NCBI RefSeq assembly: GCF_030580855.1
Contig: NZ_JAUQOP010000023.1
Coordinates: forward strand, 27,777 to 91,776
Direction of reading: 5' to 3'
Source: Pseudomonas citrullilanati
GTDB taxonomy: Bacteria > Pseudomonadota > Gammaproteobacteria > Pseudomonadales > Pseudomonadaceae
DNA: 64,000 nt
Of the stretch, positions 35,219 to 43,126 are shown piece after piece (position 1 is the first letter of the stretch; every line of letters begins with the position of its first letter). The notes beneath the pieces were generated by a model. It had not been told where the DNA came from and made no database searches. It was given only the letters and a program-made list of their open reading frames with translations. A program made the position numbers and the translations under genes.

Positions 35219-35776
35219 ATGTTGCGCCGTCTTGCCTTGTTGTCCTTTGCGCTGCTGCTGGGCGCCTGTGCCTCCAACCAGGTCAATCACGACTTCGACA
35301 CCCGCCGCGATTTCGCGGCTTATCGCAGTTGGAGCTGGAAAGACCCGGCGCTGCAATACCGTCCCGATGACCCACGCATCAAGAGCGACCTGACCGAACA
35401 GCGCATCCGCCAGGCCGTTGCCGATCAACTCGACCAGCGCGGCCTGCGTCCGGCGACGTCGGGTGGGCAGGCGGATGTGCGGGTCCAGGCCTACCTGATC
35501 GTCGAGGATCGCCAACAGGAGGTGACCACTCAGTACGGCGGCGGTTGGGGCAGCCCCTGGAACGGCTATTGGGGCGGACCGATGTACAACGAAACCCGCA
35601 ACATCAGCTACAAAGTCGCCACCGTGCAGATCGACCTGCTCGATGGCAAGGACGGCAAACTGGTGTGGCGGGGGAGCGATGAGCAGATCATGAGTGATTC
35701 GCCGAACCCGGCCGACCGCGACACGGCGGTGCGGGAGACGGTGGCGCGGATCCTCTCGGCCTACCCTCCGCGATAG
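35219..35776 (+). CDS. DUF4136-type lipoprotein (second copy)
   Basis: A 185-residue lipoprotein (lipobox LGAC near residue 17). It shares YRSWSWKD, DQRGLRP, a glycine/tryptophan-rich loop and the ending ARILSAYPPR with its upstream neighbour. A GGAG sequence precedes the ATG at 35219, eight codons inside the open frame. The two are probably co-transcribed. Function unknown. Confidence 0.85.
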   Translation: MLRRLALLSFALLLGACASNQVNHDFDTRRDFAAYRSWSWKDPALQYRPDDPRIKSDLTEQRIRQAVADQLDQRGLRPATSGGQADVRVQAYLIVEDRQQEVTTQYGGGWGSPWNGYWGGPMYNETRNISYKVATVQIDLLDGKDGKLVWRGSDEQIMSDSPNPADRDTAVRETVARILSAYPPR

Positions 35777-35828
35777 CAGGCGCACACCGGGCGGGCTCTC
35801 TGAACGGGTGATGGGGGCGGGAGGGCCT

Positions 35829-35902
35829 CATCGCAAGCAGGCTCGCTCCCACAGTGGGTTTGGGCTGGGCCCCCTTGTGTGCGAGCCTGCTCGCGAAAGC
35901 GG
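35829..35902. repeat. REP doublet (REPIN), inward orientation
   Basis: Here the arms are in the opposite arrangement, CGCAAGCAGGCTCGCTCCCAC on the left and GTGTGCGAGCCTGCTCGCGA on the right, with a GGGCTGGGCCCCC palindrome between them. The right arm is diverged. Confidence 0.65.
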
Positions 35903-35933
35903 CCTGTGGCCAATGCACGCCTTGCCGGCGTTG

Positions 35934-36788
35934 TCAGCCCGCCGGCCGCCATCCCCCCACCATATGTTCCAACTCTCCAGCCCCCATCAATCGCAAATCC
36001 CCGCTGGACCCCGCCGCGCTCGCCAGCAGCGTGACCTCGCTGGGCAGGCGCACTGGTTTCCTGAAGGCCACTTCTATTTCCAGGTTGGCTTCGGGCAAGT
36101 GCTGATCCAACGCCGCCAGGGTCCTGGCCTTGTTCCACAGGCCATGGGCGATGGCGGTCGGGAAGCCGAACAGCTTGGCGCTGGCGGCGCTCAGGTGAAT
36201 CGGGTTGTAGTCGCCAGACACCTTGGCGTACTGCCGGCCGATGTCGGCCGGCGCGCGCCAGTGCGCCACTTCCACCAGCGCCAACTGGGTCGCCGGTGCG
36301 TCTTCCACTGGTGTGCCGTCGAGCTGCACGCCCCGGCACAGCATCTGGCTGTGGGCTTGCCACAACAGTCCCAATTGATCTTCCAGGCGGGTCACCAGGT
36401 CGAACACCGCGCCCTTGGGGTGGGCTTGCAGGTTCTCGACATTGACGCTGGCGCGCACCTGGCTGACCCCGCCCATGGGCCGCAGCACACGGATGCGGTT
36501 GTTCAGGTGGATCAAGCCGAGCAGCGGAAACGGAAAGTCCCGGTCGGTGAGCAACTGCATCTGCAGGGCGAACGCCAGGACATGGGGATAGGTCGGGGGC
36601 AACAGCCCGTTCTCGGTGAAGCCGCAGACCTTGCGATAGGCCGCCAGGCGTTGCGGGTCGACCTGGAGCATCTGGCGCAGCCCTTGCTCCGGCAAGGTCT
36701 TGCCAGTGACCTTGCGGCGCGTCGCCGCTTTCGCGTAGAGCGCGGTCATCGACGGTGCGCCGCCGACCTCATGCCACTGAATCGTCAT
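35934..36788 (-). CDS. MaoC family dehydratase
   Basis: A 284-residue hydratase-fold protein; such enzymes hydrate enoyl thioesters (CoA or ACP) to (R)-3-hydroxyacyl thioesters. The C-terminal half has the MaoC signature VSGDYNPIHLSAASAKLFGFPTAIAHGLW with the catalytic Asp and His. The N-terminal half looks like a second, degenerate hotdog domain. I chose the ATG at 36788 (MTIQWHEVGG); it follows the FabG-like gene stop by one base, so they form an operon. Together with the divergent thiolase they make a three-enzyme beta-oxidation or fatty-acid-like set. Confidence 0.88.
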   Translation of the reverse strand: MTIQWHEVGGAPSMTALYAKAATRRKVTGKTLPEQGLRQMLQVDPQRLAAYRKVCGFTENGLLPPTYPHVLAFALQMQLLTDRDFPFPLLGLIHLNNRIRVLRPMGGVSQVRASVNVENLQAHPKGAVFDLVTRLEDQLGLLWQAHSQMLCRGVQLDGTPVEDAPATQLALVEVAHWRAPADIGRQYAKVSGDYNPIHLSAASAKLFGFPTAIAHGLWNKARTLAALDQHLPEANLEIEVAFRKPVRLPSEVTLLASAAGSSGDLRLMGAGELEHMVGGWRPAG

Positions 36789-36789
36789 G

Positions 36790-38142
36790 TCATGCTCCCA
36801 GCAGGCTTTGCCCACACACCCGCAGCGCTTGCCCGGTGACCGCGCCCGTGCCCGGTTGTGCAAGCCACGCCACGGTCTCGGCGACGTCCTGGGGCAGGCC
36901 ACCCTGGCCCAGGGAGCTCATGCGCCGCCCGGCTTCGCGCAGGGTGAAGGGGATCTCGGCGGTCATGCGGGTTTCGATGAAACCCGGCGCCACGGCGTTG
37001 ATGCTGATGCCCCGGGCCTGCAACGCGGGCGCCCAGGCCTGGGCCAGGCCGATCAAGCCGGCCTTGCTCGCGGCGTAGTTGGTCTGCCCGCGGTTACCGG
37101 CGATGCCGCTGATGGACGCCAGCAGGATCACCCGCCCATGGTCCCGCAGGGTGCCACTGTCGAGCAGGGCCTTGGTCAGCACCTGCGGGGCGTTGAGGTT
37201 GACGGCCAGGACCGCGTCCCAGAATTCCGGGGTCATGTTGGCGAGGGTCTTGTCGCGGGTAATGCCGGCGTTGTGCACCACGATGTCGACGCCGTCGGGC
37301 AAGTGTTCGACCAACTGTGCCGGCGCGTCCTCGGCGCAGATGTCCAGCGTCAGGCTGCGCCCGCTCAAGCGTGCGGCCAGGGCATCGAGGTCGGCCTTGG
37401 CCTGTGGCACGTCCAGCAGGATCACGTCGGCGCCATCGCGGGCCAGGGTTTCGGCGATGGACGCGCCGATCCCGCGGGCGGCGCCGGTGACCAGGGCCTT
37501 GAGCCCGGTGAGCGGCCGCGTCCAGTCCTGGACCTGGGTGTCGCAGGCATCGAGGCGAACGACCTGCCCTGAGACGAAGGCGCTTTTCGGCGACAGGAAG
37601 AATCGCAACGCACCTTCGAGCTGGGTTTCGGCACCGTCGCCGACGTACAGCAATTGCAGCGTCCCGCCCTGGCGCAACTCCTTGGCCAGGGAGCGGCTGA
37701 ACCCCTCCAGCGCGCGCTGGGTGCTGGCGGCGAACGGGTCCGCGAGGCGTTCCGGGGCGCGGCCGAGGATGACCACGTGGGCGCTGCGGTCGAGATTCTT
37801 CATCAACGGCTGGAAAAATTCCCGCAGTTGCTTGAGCTGGTCGGCTTGCACCAGGTGGCTGGCGTCATACACCACCGCCTTGATCTTCGGGCCGTGGCCG
37901 GGGATCCACTCGGTGCCCAGGCCCGGTTCGCCGCCGTAGACGAAAATCCCATCGGTCAGGCGCTTGGCGAACGTGCCGACCTGTTCGGTCAATGGCCCGC
38001 CGCCCAGCAGCAACGCGCCTTCGATCGGTCGCAGCCGCCCGGCCTGCCAGCGTTCCAGGCGCACCGGCGAAGGCAGGCCAAGGGCCCCGACCAGACGCAG
38101 GCCAACGGGCGAATTGGCGAAGTCGATATAACGGTCAGACAT
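36790..38142 (-). CDS. 3-oxoacyl-ACP reductase, long FabG4-like type
   Basis: A 450-residue short-chain dehydrogenase with an extra N-terminal domain. Residues about 1-205 form a non-catalytic flavodoxin-like part. The C-terminal half has the NAD(P)H motif VTGAARGIGASIAE, NAGI, a catalytic Ser in LASISGIAGN and YAASK. This layout is that of the high-molecular-weight FabG4 group, which reduces 3-oxoacyl-CoA or -ACP. Start MSDRYIDFANSP at 38142. It is divergent from the thiolase and precedes the MaoC gene. Confidence 0.9.
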   Translation of the reverse strand: MSDRYIDFANSPVGLRLVGALGLPSPVRLERWQAGRLRPIEGALLLGGGPLTEQVGTFAKRLTDGIFVYGGEPGLGTEWIPGHGPKIKAVVYDASHLVQADQLKQLREFFQPLMKNLDRSAHVVILGRAPERLADPFAASTQRALEGFSRSLAKELRQGGTLQLLYVGDGAETQLEGALRFFLSPKSAFVSGQVVRLDACDTQVQDWTRPLTGLKALVTGAARGIGASIAETLARDGADVILLDVPQAKADLDALAARLSGRSLTLDICAEDAPAQLVEHLPDGVDIVVHNAGITRDKTLANMTPEFWDAVLAVNLNAPQVLTKALLDSGTLRDHGRVILLASISGIAGNRGQTNYAASKAGLIGLAQAWAPALQARGISINAVAPGFIETRMTAEIPFTLREAGRRMSSLGQGGLPQDVAETVAWLAQPGTGAVTGQALRVCGQSLLGA

Positions 38143-38285
38143 GGAACACACTCCGGCTGATGAGGTTCCAAGTGTGGACCATGATTGGCAATCAGTCGTT
38201 CGATCGCCGGGATAAAGCCTACGCTTGTGCAGGGAACGGCGTTTTCCTGGCCATTGCGTATTCGAACCTACACGGGGAGTTCTTC

Positions 38286-39563
38286 ATGACACAGCTACGC
38301 CGCGTCGCGATCATCGGCGGCAACCGCATTCCGTTCGCCCGCTCCAACGGGGCCTATGCCACCGCCAGCAACCAGGCGATGCTGACTGCCGCGCTCGAAG
38401 GACTGATCGAACGCTACAACTTGCACGGCCAACACATTGGCGAAGTCGCGGCCGGTGCGGTGCTCAAGCATTCCCGGGACATGAACCTGACCCGCGAGTG
38501 CGTGCTGGGTTCGCGGTTGTCGCCCACCACGCCGGCCTACGATGTGCAACAGGCCTGTGGCACCGGGCTGGAAACGGTGTTGCTGGTGGCCAATAAAATC
38601 GCCCTCGGGCAGATCGACAGCGCCATTGCCGGCGGCGTGGACACCACCTCGGACGCACCGATTGCGGTCAACGAAGGGCTGCGCAAGATCCTGCTGCAAG
38701 CCAACCGTGCCAAGACCACCGCCGACAAGCTCAAGACCTTCCTGCAATTGCGGCCCCGGCACCTGCTGCCCGACCTGCCGCGCATCAACGAGCCGCGCAC
38801 CGGCCTGAGCATGGGCGAGCATTGCGAATTGATGGCCCAGACCTGGCAGATCCCCCGTGCGGCGCAGGACCAGTTGGCCCTGGAAAGCCATCAGAAAATG
38901 GCCGCGTCCTACGCCGAAGGTTGGCAGAACGACTTGATGACGCCGTTTCTCGGACTGACCCGGGACAACAACCTGCGCCCCGACCTGACCCCGGAAAAAC
39001 TCGCCGCCCTGAAGCCGGCCTTCGAGAAGAGCGCCAAGGGCACCCTGACGGCGGGCAATTCCACGCCGCTGACCGATGGCGCCTCGCTGGTATTGCTGGG
39101 CAGCGAAGAGTGGGCCAAGGCCCAGGGCCTGCCGATCCTGGCGTACTTGCGCGACGGCGAAACGGCGGCGGTGGATTTCGTCCATGGCGCCGAAGGGTTG
39201 TTGATGGCGCCGGCCTACGCGGTGCCACGCTTGTTGGCGCGTAACGGCCTGGCCCTGCAGGATTTCGACTACTACGAGATCCACGAAGCGTTCGCCGCCC
39301 AGGTGCTGTGCACGCTGAAGGCCTGGGAAGACCCGGATTACTGCAAGGCCCGCTTGGGCCTCGATGCCCCGCTGGGCGCCATCGACCGTAGCCGCTTGAA
39401 CGTGAAGGGCAGCTCGCTGGCCGCCGGGCACCCGTTTGCCGCCACGGGCGGGCGCATCGTCGCCAACCTCGCCAAGTTGCTGGATGCCGCCGGGCGCGGC
39501 CGCGGGCTGATTTCCATCTGCGCGGCGGCCGGCCAGGGGGTGACGGCGATCATCGAGCGTTGA
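38286..39563 (+). CDS. Acetyl-CoA C-acyltransferase (thiolase)
   Basis: A 425-residue thiolase that should cleave or form 3-oxoacyl-CoA. The start is MTQLRRVAIIGGNRIPFAR. Active-site residues are present: Cys91 in QQACGTGLET, His382 in AAGHPFAATGG and Cys412 in SICAAAGQGV. The sequence resembles FadI-type trifunctional-complex thiolases. It is divergent from the FabG-like/MaoC operon with a shared 143-base promoter region. Its end overlaps the convergent transporter gene by 14 bases. Confidence 0.93.
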   Translation: MTQLRRVAIIGGNRIPFARSNGAYATASNQAMLTAALEGLIERYNLHGQHIGEVAAGAVLKHSRDMNLTRECVLGSRLSPTTPAYDVQQACGTGLETVLLVANKIALGQIDSAIAGGVDTTSDAPIAVNEGLRKILLQANRAKTTADKLKTFLQLRPRHLLPDLPRINEPRTGLSMGEHCELMAQTWQIPRAAQDQLALESHQKMAASYAEGWQNDLMTPFLGLTRDNNLRPDLTPEKLAALKPAFEKSAKGTLTAGNSTPLTDGASLVLLGSEEWAKAQGLPILAYLRDGETAAVDFVHGAEGLLMAPAYAVPRLLARNGLALQDFDYYEIHEAFAAQVLCTLKAWEDPDYCKARLGLDAPLGAIDRSRLNVKGSSLAAGHPFAATGGRIVANLAKLLDAAGRGRGLISICAAAGQGVTAIIER

Positions 39564-40578
39564 GGACCGCCGCGTCCGCTTGGGCGACTTGTGCCCGCCG
39601 ACGGCTGGCGTAGCGCTCGGCGAGGATCGAGCAGACGATCAACTGCAGCGGGTGGTAGATCATGATCGGCAACAGGATCAGGCCCAGCCCGGGGTTGTTG
39701 CCAAAGATCAGCGCGGCCATGGGGACCCCGGCGGCGAGGGACTTCTTGCTGGCGCAGAACACCGCCGCGATTTCGTCGGCGCTGCTGAACCGCAAGGCGC
39801 GCGCGGTGCGGGTGGTCATCCACAGGATGATCGCCAGCAGCAGCGCGCTGCCCAATGCCGCGGTGAGCAAGAGGCCGTTACCTTGTTGCTGCCAGATCCC
39901 CGACACCATCGAATTGCAGAACGCCGCGTACACCAGCAGCAGGATCACCAGTTTGTCGATGATGCCGGTGTAGCGTTTGTACCGCCCGAAGAACCCCGCC
40001 AGCCAACGCCGCAGGACCTGTCCGAGCACCAGCGGAAGCAACAGCATCATGCACAGGTCGAGCAGGGTCGAGCCCAGGTCGATGCCTCCGGCGCCGCGCC
40101 CGACCACCAGGCTGACCAGCAACGGTGTCACCACCACCCCCAGCACGCTGGACAGGCTTGCGTTGAGAATCGCCGCCGGCACGTTGCCGCCGGCGCTGCC
40201 GGTGAGGGCCACGGAGGATGAAATGGTCGAGGGCAGGGCGCACAGGTACAGGAAGCCCAGCATCAACAGCGCCGGGACGTGGCTGCCCACCAGCCAGTGG
40301 CTGAGCAGCCAGATCAGCGGGAATACGCCAAAGGTAAAACCCTGCACCATCAGGTGCAGCCTGGTGTTCTTCAGGCCGTGGCGGATCTGCTCGCCGGACA
40401 GGTTGACCCCGTGCAGGAAAAACACCACGAAGATGCCGATGTTGACGACCCACTCGGCATGCATCGCGCCGCCGGTGGCACCGAACGTTGGAAAGAAATA
40501 GGCCAGCACCGTGGCCAGGACCATGCCGCAGAGGAACCAGTCGGTCACGATCCGTTTGAGGTGTCGGAAAACAGGCAT
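39550..40578 (-). CDS. SBF-like (bile acid:sodium symporter family) transporter
   Basis: A 342-residue integral membrane protein with about ten hydrophobic segments. GVNLSGEQIRHGLKNTRLHL, LPSTISSSVALTGSAGGNVPAAI and FCASKKSLAAGVPMA are typical of the SBF-like (YfeH) branch of the bile acid:sodium symporter family. I chose MPVFRHLKRI at 40578. The 3' end overlaps the thiolase gene tail to tail. Divergent from the AraC regulator, which may control it. Substrate unknown. Confidence 0.88.
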   Translation of the reverse strand: MPVFRHLKRIVTDWFLCGMVLATVLAYFFPTFGATGGAMHAEWVVNIGIFVVFFLHGVNLSGEQIRHGLKNTRLHLMVQGFTFGVFPLIWLLSHWLVGSHVPALLMLGFLYLCALPSTISSSVALTGSAGGNVPAAILNASLSSVLGVVVTPLLVSLVVGRGAGGIDLGSTLLDLCMMLLLPLVLGQVLRRWLAGFFGRYKRYTGIIDKLVILLLVYAAFCNSMVSGIWQQQGNGLLLTAALGSALLLAIILWMTTRTARALRFSSADEIAAVFCASKKSLAAGVPMAALIFGNNPGLGLILLPIMIYHPLQLIVCSILAERYASRRRAQVAQADAAVLNAR

Positions 40579-40657
40579 AGAGCACCGCAAGTTGTAAGAA
40601 AAGTCGACTTAGCCTACCGTCGTCCCAGACAGTCGTCTTGCGACATAAGGCCAATCA

Positions 40658-41449
40658 ATGCCGACTAACGGACACCAGCAGCTCGAACGCCGTATCCCCG
40701 ACCTGACGCAATTGCCGCGGCCGCTCTACGCCCGTGTCGAGAGCCTGAACGCCGGGTCCTGGACCCAAGCCCACCGCCATGACTGGGTGCAGTTTTCCTA
40801 CGCCATCAGTGGCGTCCTTGGCGTGCACACCGCCGAGGGCAGCTTCTTCGCGCCGCCCCAGCGGGGTATCTGGATCCCGGCGGACCTGGAGCACCAAGTG
40901 GTGACTTCCACCCGTGCGGAGATGCGCAGCCTGTATGTCCATCGCCAGGCCTGCCCGTGGGCGGACGGACGTTGTCGGGTACTGGAAGTCACGCCGCTGG
41001 CACGCGAGCTGATCAAGGTGTTCTGCCAGTTCCCGGCGGATTACCCCCAGGACAATAGCCAGGAAGAACGCCTGGTGCAGGTGTTGCTGGACCAGTTGGC
41101 GACGCTGCCGGAAGTGGGCTTTTCCCTGCCGTTGCCGCGCCACGCCCGCCTGCTGGCGCTGTGCAACGAGCTGATCGAGCAGCCCGAGCAGACGGTCACG
41201 CTGCACGCCTGGGCGGAACGCCTGGGGACGTCGGAGAAGACCTTGATGCGCTTGTTCCAGCGTGAAACCGGCTTGAGTTTTCGCGCCTGGCGCCAGCGCA
41301 TGCGCTTGCTGTCGTCCCTGGGCGGACTGGAGAAAGGCGATAGCGTCACCCGTGCGGCGCTGTCCTGTGGCTACGATTCAACCTCGGCCTTTATCGCGGC
41401 GTTCAAGGGCATGTTCGGCTTTACCCCGGGGGAGTTGTTCAAGCATTGA
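40658..41449 (+). CDS. AraC family transcriptional regulator
   Basis: A 263-residue regulator with an N-terminal cupin domain (AHRHDWVQFSYAISG, then IWIPADLEHQV) and a C-terminal AraC DNA-binding domain with two helix-turn-helix motifs (LHAWAERLGTSEKTLMRLFQRETG and VTRAALSCGYDSTSAFIAAFK). It is divergent from the SBF-like transporter with a 79-base gap, so that gene is the likely target. The 219 bases after it hold no gene I can support. Confidence 0.92.
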   Translation: MPTNGHQQLERRIPDLTQLPRPLYARVESLNAGSWTQAHRHDWVQFSYAISGVLGVHTAEGSFFAPPQRGIWIPADLEHQVVTSTRAEMRSLYVHRQACPWADGRCRVLEVTPLARELIKVFCQFPADYPQDNSQEERLVQVLLDQLATLPEVGFSLPLPRHARLLALCNELIEQPEQTVTLHAWAERLGTSEKTLMRLFQRETGLSFRAWRQRMRLLSSLGGLEKGDSVTRAALSCGYDSTSAFIAAFKGMFGFTPGELFKH

Positions 41450-41668
41450 CCCTGGGCGGCACAGGGTTGTCAGCGTTTGTAGCAAATGCCCTGGCGCTCC
41501 GTTGCCGGTGCCGCGCCTTGCCCGGCTCTGATTCGGCGTGCCGGTTCGATCCGGCACAGTGTGTGCATCGCAGCTCATAGGTCGGCAACCCCTCCCCGTG
41601 GAGCGAGGATTGCCGTATAACGACTGTCATTCGCGTGTTCGGTAATGAAGGACCCACAATAAAAGCTG

Positions 41669-42562
41669 ATGAAGACTCCAAAACGCATTGAACCCCTGAT
41701 CGAGGACGGTCTGGTCGACGAAGTGCTGCGCCCACTCATGAGTGGTAAAGAAGCAGCTGTTTATGTGGTGCGCTGCGGCAACGAGTTACGTTGCGCCAAA
41801 GTCTACAAGGAGGCGAACAAGCGAAGTTTTCGTCAGGCGGCCGAATACCAGGAAGGCCGCAAGGTGCGTAACAGCCGACAGGCCCGGGCCATGGCCAAGG
41901 GCTCGAAGTTCGGGCGCAAGGAGGCCGAGGACGCCTGGCAGAACGCCGAAGTGGCGGCGCTGTTCCGGCTGGCGAACGCTGGCGTGCGCGTGCCCAAGCC
42001 GTACGACTTCCTCGAAGGTGTGCTGTTGATGGAGCTGGTGGCCGACGAGTACGGCGATGCCGCGCCGCGCCTGAACGACGTGGTGCTGGAGCCGGACCAG
42101 GCCCGCGAATACCACGCGTTCCTGATTTCCCAGATCGTGCTGATGCTGTGTACCGGGCTGGTGCACGGTGACCTGTCCGAGTTCAACGTCCTGCTCACCC
42201 CCACGGGCCCCGTGATCATCGACCTGCCGCAGGCGGTGGATGCCGCGGGCAACAACCACGCCTTCAGCATGCTGGAGCGGGACGTCGGCAACATGGCCTC
42301 GTACTTCGGCCGGTTCGCCCCGGAGCTCAAGCGCACCCGGTACGCGAAGGAAATGTGGGCGTTGTATGAGTCCGGTACCCTGCACCCGGGTAGCGTGCTG
42401 ACCGGCGAGTTCGACGAGCCGCAAGAGCTGGCGGATGTCGGCGGGATCATGCGCGAGATCGAAGCCGCTCGCCTGGATGAAGAACGTCGCCAGGCCGTCC
42501 GCGCCGCCGACGACGCCCCGCCCGGCAAGGCCGAAGAACCGCCTCCGCCCTGGATGCAATGA
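41669..42562 (+). CDS. RIO1-like serine protein kinase
   Basis: A 297-residue atypical kinase of the RIO family, uncommon in bacteria outside proteobacteria. Key residues are present: SGKEAAVY (nucleotide loop), Lys44 in CAKVY, the catalytic loop HGDLSEFN with Asp168 and Asn173, and the metal Asp185 in IIDLPQAV. The C-terminal 45 residues are charged and proline-rich. Substrates are unknown. A similar gene lies near cueR in P. aeruginosa, as here. Confidence 0.9.
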   Translation: MKTPKRIEPLIEDGLVDEVLRPLMSGKEAAVYVVRCGNELRCAKVYKEANKRSFRQAAEYQEGRKVRNSRQARAMAKGSKFGRKEAEDAWQNAEVAALFRLANAGVRVPKPYDFLEGVLLMELVADEYGDAAPRLNDVVLEPDQAREYHAFLISQIVLMLCTGLVHGDLSEFNVLLTPTGPVIIDLPQAVDAAGNNHAFSMLERDVGNMASYFGRFAPELKRTRYAKEMWALYESGTLHPGSVLTGEFDEPQELADVGGIMREIEAARLDEERRQAVRAADDAPPGKAEEPPPPWMQ

Positions 42563-42605
42563 AAGCCCGGTCCCTAAGTCCACTCAACTTCTGTGGAGCA
42601 ACGCT

Positions 42606-42692
42606 GTGGGAGCGAGCCTGCTCGCGAAAGCGATGGACCTGGCGACAGGTATGTTCGCAGGGGCGGCGCCTTCGCGAGCAGGCTCGCTCCCT
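42606..42692. repeat. REP doublet (REPIN) between the RIO-like gene and cueR
   Basis: Inverted arms GTGGGAGCGAGCCTGCTCGC and GCGAGCAGGCTCGCTCCCTC. It occupies most of the gap between two convergent genes and may serve as their shared 3' hairpin. Confidence 0.85.
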
Positions 42693-42718
42693 CAGCGGTT
42701 CTGGGGGCTCCGGCCACC

Positions 42719-43126
42719 TCAGGCGGCCGGGCTGCAACACCCCGAGGCCAGTTCCTTGAGGATCGGACAGTCCGGTCGATGGTCGCCGTGGCAGTGATCC
42801 ACCAGGTCCTGGAGGGTGTCGCGCAGTTCGGCCAGCTCGCGGATTTTCTGGTTCAATTCGTCGATGTGCTGCCGGGCCAGGGCTTTCACATCGGCGCTGG
42901 CCCGTTGGCGGTCCTGCCAGAGGGCCAACAGCTTGCCGACCTCTTCCAATGAAAACCCCAGGTCCCGCGAACGCTTGATGAACGCCAGGGTGTGCAGGTC
43001 GTCGGCGCCGTAGATCCGGTAGCCGCTGTCGGTGCGGTGGGCCGCCTTGAGCAGGCCGATGGATTCGTAGTACCGGATCATCTTCGCACTCAGGCCGCTC
43101 TGGCGGGCTGCTTGGCCGATGTTCAT
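42719..43126 (-). CDS. cueR: Copper-responsive MerR-type regulator
   Basis: CueR senses cytoplasmic Cu(I) and activates copper export genes by untwisting promoters with long spacers. The 135-residue protein has the N-terminal HTH (MNIGQAARQSGLSAKMIRYYE), a dimerisation helix and the metal loop with Cys112 and Cys120, the same positions as in E. coli CueR. A C-terminal CCSPAA tail adds two cysteines. It lies downstream of copA with a four-base overlap (ATGA), so it is co-transcribed with its main target. Confidence 0.95.
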   Translation of the reverse strand: MNIGQAARQSGLSAKMIRYYESIGLLKAAHRTDSGYRIYGADDLHTLAFIKRSRDLGFSLEEVGKLLALWQDRQRASADVKALARQHIDELNQKIRELAELRDTLQDLVDHCHGDHRPDCPILKELASGCCSPAA

